Program-made: the position numbers and the translations under genes
From: Methylobacterium gregans
GTDB lineage: Bacteria > Pseudomonadota > Alphaproteobacteria > Rhizobiales > Beijerinckiaceae
Direction of reading: 5' to 3'
DNA: 43,487 bases
Assembly: GCF_022179245.1 (NCBI RefSeq)
Contig: NZ_BPQM01000104.1
Location: forward strand, 1 to 43,487
The notes under the pieces: generated by a model
Seen by the model: the letters and a program-made list of their open reading frames with translations, nothing else
What the model was told of the DNA's origin: nothing
Databases searched by the model: none
Shown here: positions 40,343 to 43,487 of the stretch, piece by piece
Layout: each line of letters starts with the position of its first letter
Numbering within the stretch: position 1 is the stretch's first letter

Positions 40343-41776
40343 GTGACAGCGCGCGCCGCACACGGTTCGGTCCTGACCCTGGCGCCCCGCGTGCGCGCCG
40401 GATCGTGGACGCCGCCCCGTGGGCAGGCGCCGCTCAGGGCGCAGGCACCGTTCTGGGCGGCCCTGATCCTCTTGGGCGCCTATCTGGGGCCCGCCGAGAT
40501 GGCCGTGAAGGTCGGCATCGTGCTGACCACGCTGAGGCTCGCGCTGCTGATCATGCTGGCCTGGGCCGCGGCCGTAATGGCGAGCCGGCTCGCGAGCGGG
40601 CGCTACGTCTTCGTGCTGGCGGACGGGCTGGTGCTGGTGCTGGTGCTCTGGATGGAGCTCGCGCTCTACGCCACGACCGGCCCGGAGGCCGTCACCAGCG
40701 CCGTCGGGCTGCGCCCGGTCGAGTTCCTCAGTGCCTATCTCGCCGGGCGCTTCATCTTCGGCCGGCGCGCGGGGATCGGGCCCTTCGTCCAGGTTCTCCT
40801 CGTCGTCGTCGGGCTCTTGGTGCTGCTCGGCCTCGTCGATCTCGCCGCCGGGGAGAACATCCTCGGCCGCCTCGGGCGCCAGTATTTCGGGGTCGACCGC
40901 AACGCCCTCTACATCACGCAGTACCGCATGGGCCTGCCCCGCGCACGGGCGAGCTTCGAGCACGCGATCCTGTTCGGGACGTTCTTCTCGGCCTGCGCGC
41001 CGCTGCTCTACTACCTCGCGCCCGGGCGGCTCACCTGGATCGCCGGCCTCGGCCTGTGCCTCGCCGGCATCGTGCTGGCGCTCTCCTCCGCGCCGATGCT
41101 GGCCTTCGGCATCTTCGCCGCGCTGGCCACCTTCGACCGCCTGCTCGACCGGGCACCCTGGCGCTGGGCCGCCCTCTTGGTCCTCGTCGTCTACGGCATC
41201 GCGATGCTGCTCGCCTTCGTGGACGACCCGCTGCGGACTCTCGTCAACCTGTTCACGCTTGAGCCGGAGACCGGGGTCTACCGGTTCCTGATCTGGGAAT
41301 GGGTGGCCTACAACCTCCAGACGACGCCCTGGTTCGGCATCGGCGTGCGCGACTGGGTGCGGCTCTCCACCATGGTGTCGAGCGTCGACGCCCTCTGGCT
41401 CGGCCAGGCACTCCACGCGGGCTATGTCGGGGTCGCCCTGCTCGCCCTGGTGATCGTGGGCGCCTTCTTCGCCTGGCCGGGCCGCGCCGCGCCGCCGCGG
41501 CGTCCCGACGCCGTCGTCGGAACGGCCGCCAAGGCGGTGACGATCGCGCTCGTCCAGATGATCTTCGTCTCGTTCACCGTGCACTACTGGGGCACCTGCT
41601 GGGCCTTCTTCGCCCTGCTGATCGGGATGCGGGCCGGCCTCACCGAGGCCGCGCGGCTCGATGCCGGGCGTGCGGCCACCCGCCCCGTGCAAGGGTTCGG
41701 CCCCGATCCCGGCCCGGCGGGGCCGGACGCCCGCCTTGAACGCTCTCGCAGGGAGGCTCGCCGCGCCGATGCTTGA
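40343..41776 (+). CDS. O-antigen ligase/polymerase-like membrane protein (Wzy type)
   Basis: A 477-residue integral membrane protein with about ten to twelve hydrophobic helices (such as FWAALILLGAYLGPAEMAVK, FVLADGLVLVLVLWMELALY, FVQVLLVVVGLLVLLGLVDL, WAALLVLVVYGIAMLLAFVD). A large loop near the end contains RFLIWEWVAYNLQTTPWFGI and GVRDWVRLSTMVSSVDALWL, the arrangement of the Wzy/WaaL periplasmic loop. It probably polymerises lipid-linked repeat units. The start is a GTG with GAGGAG eight bases upstream. The last eight bases overlap the chain-length gene. The exact reaction (polymerase or ligase) is set by context, not by motif. Confidence 0.86.
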   Translation: MTARAAHGSVLTLAPRVRAGSWTPPRGQAPLRAQAPFWAALILLGAYLGPAEMAVKVGIVLTTLRLALLIMLAWAAAVMASRLASGRYVFVLADGLVLVLVLWMELALYATTGPEAVTSAVGLRPVEFLSAYLAGRFIFGRRAGIGPFVQVLLVVVGLLVLLGLVDLAAGENILGRLGRQYFGVDRNALYITQYRMGLPRARASFEHAILFGTFFSACAPLLYYLAPGRLTWIAGLGLCLAGIVLALSSAPMLAFGIFAALATFDRLLDRAPWRWAALLVLVVYGIAMLLAFVDDPLRTLVNLFTLEPETGVYRFLIWEWVAYNLQTTPWFGIGVRDWVRLSTMVSSVDALWLGQALHAGYVGVALLALVIVGAFFAWPGRAAPPRRPDAVVGTAAKAVTIALVQMIFVSFTVHYWGTCWAFFALLIGMRAGLTEAARLDAGRAATRPVQGFGPDPGPAGPDARLERSRREARRADA

Positions 41777-43487
41777 CCGGACCCCCGGATCCTTCCTGGG
41801 CCGCGGCCGCCCGCTTCCCCCCGACGCGCCGAAGGTCAACGACCCCGGCGACGTCACCTACCTGATCGCGGTGGTGCGCCGCTGGCGGCGCCTGATCGGC
41901 GGGTTCGTGCTCGCGGGCCTCGCGATCAGCCTCGTCTACCTGCTCCTCGCGACCCCGCAATACCGGGCCACCGCCCGCATCCTCATCGACTTCCGCCGCC
42001 TCGCCGACATCGGCCAGGACCAGTTCGCGATCAACAACCGGGTCAACGACGCCGCCGTCGAGAGCCAGGCGACGATCATGACCTCCGAGGGGGTGCTGCG
42101 CGCCGTCATCCGCGCGGAGAAGCTCGACGAGGACCCGGAATTCGCCGAGGACGGCCTCGCCCTCGACCGGGTGCTCGCGCTCGCGGGCCTCGCCGACCCG
42201 GCCGACGCGACCCCGTCCGGGCGGGAGCGCCGGACGATCGAGGCGCTCGGCCGGCGCCTCACGGCCCAGCGGGTCGGCGTGTCCTACGTGATCGAGCTGC
42301 GCTTCCTGTCGGCGGACGCCGCCAAGGCGGCGCGGATCGCCAACGCGCTCGCCGGGGCCTATGTGGGCGACCAGCTCGCCGCCAAGCGGGAGGCGGCCGG
42401 CAGCGCCAACGGCTGGTACCGCGACCGCGTCGCAGAGCTGCAGGCCCAGGCCGGGGAGGCCGAAAAGGCGGCGGTCGCCTACCGGGCCAGCAACCGGATC
42501 ATGCTCGCCGACGGCAAGTACGTGGACGAGCAGCTCTTGACCGAGTTGAGCAGCCGCCTCGTCGCGGTCCAGGGCGAGCGCAGCGAGGCGGAGGCCAAGC
42601 GCGCCCGGATCGAGGCGATCCTAGATGCCGGCGGGGGCGGCGCCGTCGCCGACGAGTTCCAGAACAACCTGATCACGGCCCTGCGCCAGAAGGCGGCCGA
42701 GATCCGGCGCCGCATGGCCGAGATCACGGCGCGCTCGGGCGGCGAGCACGATGCGGTCGAGCGCGCCCGCCAGGATCTCCAGGCGACGGAAGCCTCGATC
42801 GCCGACGAGTTCCGCCGCATCGCCCAGGGCTACCGCAGCACCGCCGCGGTCGCGCGCCTGAACGAGCAGACGATCACCCGCGACCTCGAGGACCTCGCCC
42901 GGCGCTCGGCCGAGGCGCAGGGCGTGCGCGTGCAGCTGGCGCAGCTCCAGAGCGTGGCCGACACCTACAAGAGCATGCGGGACAGCTTCCTCACCCGCTT
43001 CGCCGAGGCCGCGCAGGAGCAGACCTTCCCGGTGACGGAGGCGCGCATCGTCAGCGACGCGTCGGTGCCGAACCGGCCCGCCACCCCGAACTGGTACAAG
43101 GCCTTCGCGGCCGGCCTCTCGCTCAGCTTCGGCCTCGGATTCGTCGTGGCCCTCGGGCGGGACGTGCTGACGCGGCGCGTGCGCGACCGCCGCCAGCTCG
43201 CGGCCGCCGTCGGCAGCCCCTGCATCGCGGTGATCGCCGACCTGCCCGCGCTCGCCGCGCCGCCCGCACCCGGTCGAAACCCGATCGCGGAGGCGGCGCG
43301 CCTGCCCTTCTCGGCGCTCGCCGAGAGCCTGCGGGCCGTCCGGCTCACGGCCGACGCGCGCTTCGAGGGGGCTGCGTCCGGCACGGTGCTGGGCCTCGTC
43401 TCGGCGGTCTCGGGCGACGGCGTGAGCACGCTCGCGGGCAACCTCGCCACCCTGCTGCCGCTACGCGCCAGCAGGGTGGCGAGGTTG
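41769..43487 (+). CDS. Wzz/GumC-type chain-length protein with kinase-like end (cut by window edge)
   Basis: At least 573 residues, open at the right edge. The Wzz domain starts at NDPGDVTYLIAVVRRWRRLI, with the first membrane helix near residues 42-60 and SLVYLLLATPQYRATARILI behind it. Long coiled coils fill residues 200-420. VSDASVPNRPATPNWYKAFA (Pro-rich motif) precedes the second helix at about 445-465. A tyrosine-kinase-like end begins SALAESLRAVRLTADARF. Its P-loop is unusual: SGDGVSTLAGNLATLL has Val where BY-kinases have Lys. The final 30 bases belong to a palindrome that may be artefact, so the last nine residues are doubtful. Start overlaps the Wzy gene. Confidence 0.88.
   Translation, partial: MLDRTPGSFLGRGRPLPPDAPKVNDPGDVTYLIAVVRRWRRLIGGFVLAGLAISLVYLLLATPQYRATARILIDFRRLADIGQDQFAINNRVNDAAVESQATIMTSEGVLRAVIRAEKLDEDPEFAEDGLALDRVLALAGLADPADATPSGRERRTIEALGRRLTAQRVGVSYVIELRFLSADAAKAARIANALAGAYVGDQLAAKREAAGSANGWYRDRVAELQAQAGEAEKAAVAYRASNRIMLADGKYVDEQLLTELSSRLVAVQGERSEAEAKRARIEAILDAGGGGAVADEFQNNLITALRQKAAEIRRRMAEITARSGGEHDAVERARQDLQATEASIADEFRRIAQGYRSTAAVARLNEQTITRDLEDLARRSAEAQGVRVQLAQLQSVADTYKSMRDSFLTRFAEAAQEQTFPVTEARIVSDASVPNRPATPNWYKAFAAGLSLSFGLGFVVALGRDVLTRRVRDRRQLAAAVGSPCIAVIADLPALAAPPAPGRNPIAEAARLPFSALAESLRAVRLTADARFEGAASGTVLGLVSAVSGDGVSTLAGNLATLLPLRASRVARL
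43439..43487. repeat. 19-bp perfect inverted repeat at the window edge
   Basis: CAACCTCGCCACCCTGCTG at 43439-43457 is repeated as its exact reverse complement at 43469-43487, with an 11-base loop between. The right arm ends on the last base of the window. A perfect fold of this length inside a conserved coding region, ending exactly at the edge, is typical of a contig-end artefact. Confidence 0.85.

Noticed and set aside
40241..41857. A 538-codon minus-strand frame opposite the Wzy-like gene
   Set aside because: The product is repetitive and charged with no family resemblance, while the plus strand encodes a coherent membrane protein.
1..43487. CRISPR arrays, rRNA genes and phage structural genes
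   Set aside because: No regularly spaced direct repeats, no rRNA segments and no phage proteins were seen. The only tandem repeat is the 12-bp set inside the GGDEF gene.

Overview
The window is high-GC DNA from an alphaproteobacterium, most likely Methylobacterium or a close relative. This is inferred from gene content and codon bias: a two-gene XdhC/CoxI maturation operon, a BcsS-type protein, an ExoF-like exporter, the extensin-like lipoprotein family, and the IS1182, IS3 and IS481 relics. The species cannot be named from sequence alone. Both ends are cut: base 1 lies inside a LysR-type regulator and base 43487 inside a Wzz/Wzc-like chain-length protein. The last 49 bases form a perfect inverted repeat that ends exactly at the window edge and looks like an assembly foldback.

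Layout. Bases 1-6250 are ordinary chromosomal genes: a LysR regulator diverging from a small secreted protein, a DUF1348 gene and a TetR gene sharing a perfect 18-bp palindrome, a malonamidase E2-like amidase, an extensin-like lipoprotein, and an RNase T2 paired with a Cys-containing periplasmic protein. Bases 6290-13000 are accessory DNA. They hold a decayed IS1182-family transposase, an IS3 orfA relic, a LysR gene, a junction joining a truncated short-chain dehydrogenase to a truncated sensor kinase, an orphan Rap1a/Tai-type protein, a Tad-like anchored beta-repeat protein and a PilZ protein. Bases 13239-22680 return to core genes: rlmJ, a Cache-type GGDEF cyclase, a four-gene molybdenum-cofactor maturation operon, a formyltransferase with a DUF2256 protein, an atypical SDR, bcsS and exoD. 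A tRNA-Ser(GGA) at 23239 is followed by a second gene-poor accessory stretch (DUF3606, a broken ImmA/IrrE protease, a hexapeptide acetyltransferase and a truncated IS481 transposase), which suggests integration next to the tRNA.

Bases 27079-43487 are an exopolysaccharide locus. It has a Wzx/Wzy-type core: an initiating phosphoglycosyltransferase, an O-antigen-polymerase-like membrane protein, a chain-length protein and an ExoF-like exporter. It also has glycosyltransferases (GT8 and GT4), two acyl-transfer enzymes and an AlgD-type GDP-mannose 6-dehydrogenase with the expected Cys268. Around these sit a PL5-type alginate lyase with its catalytic residues intact and a parallel beta-helix protein with two RTX modules. 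No alg8, alg44 or other alginate secretion gene is visible. My main hypothesis is a mannuronate-containing, acetylated exopolysaccharide that is built by the Wzy route and trimmed or modified by a periplasmic lyase and a secreted beta-helix protein. The ExoD, BcsS, PilZ and GGDEF genes elsewhere fit a matrix and c-di-GMP theme, but a functional link is only inferred.
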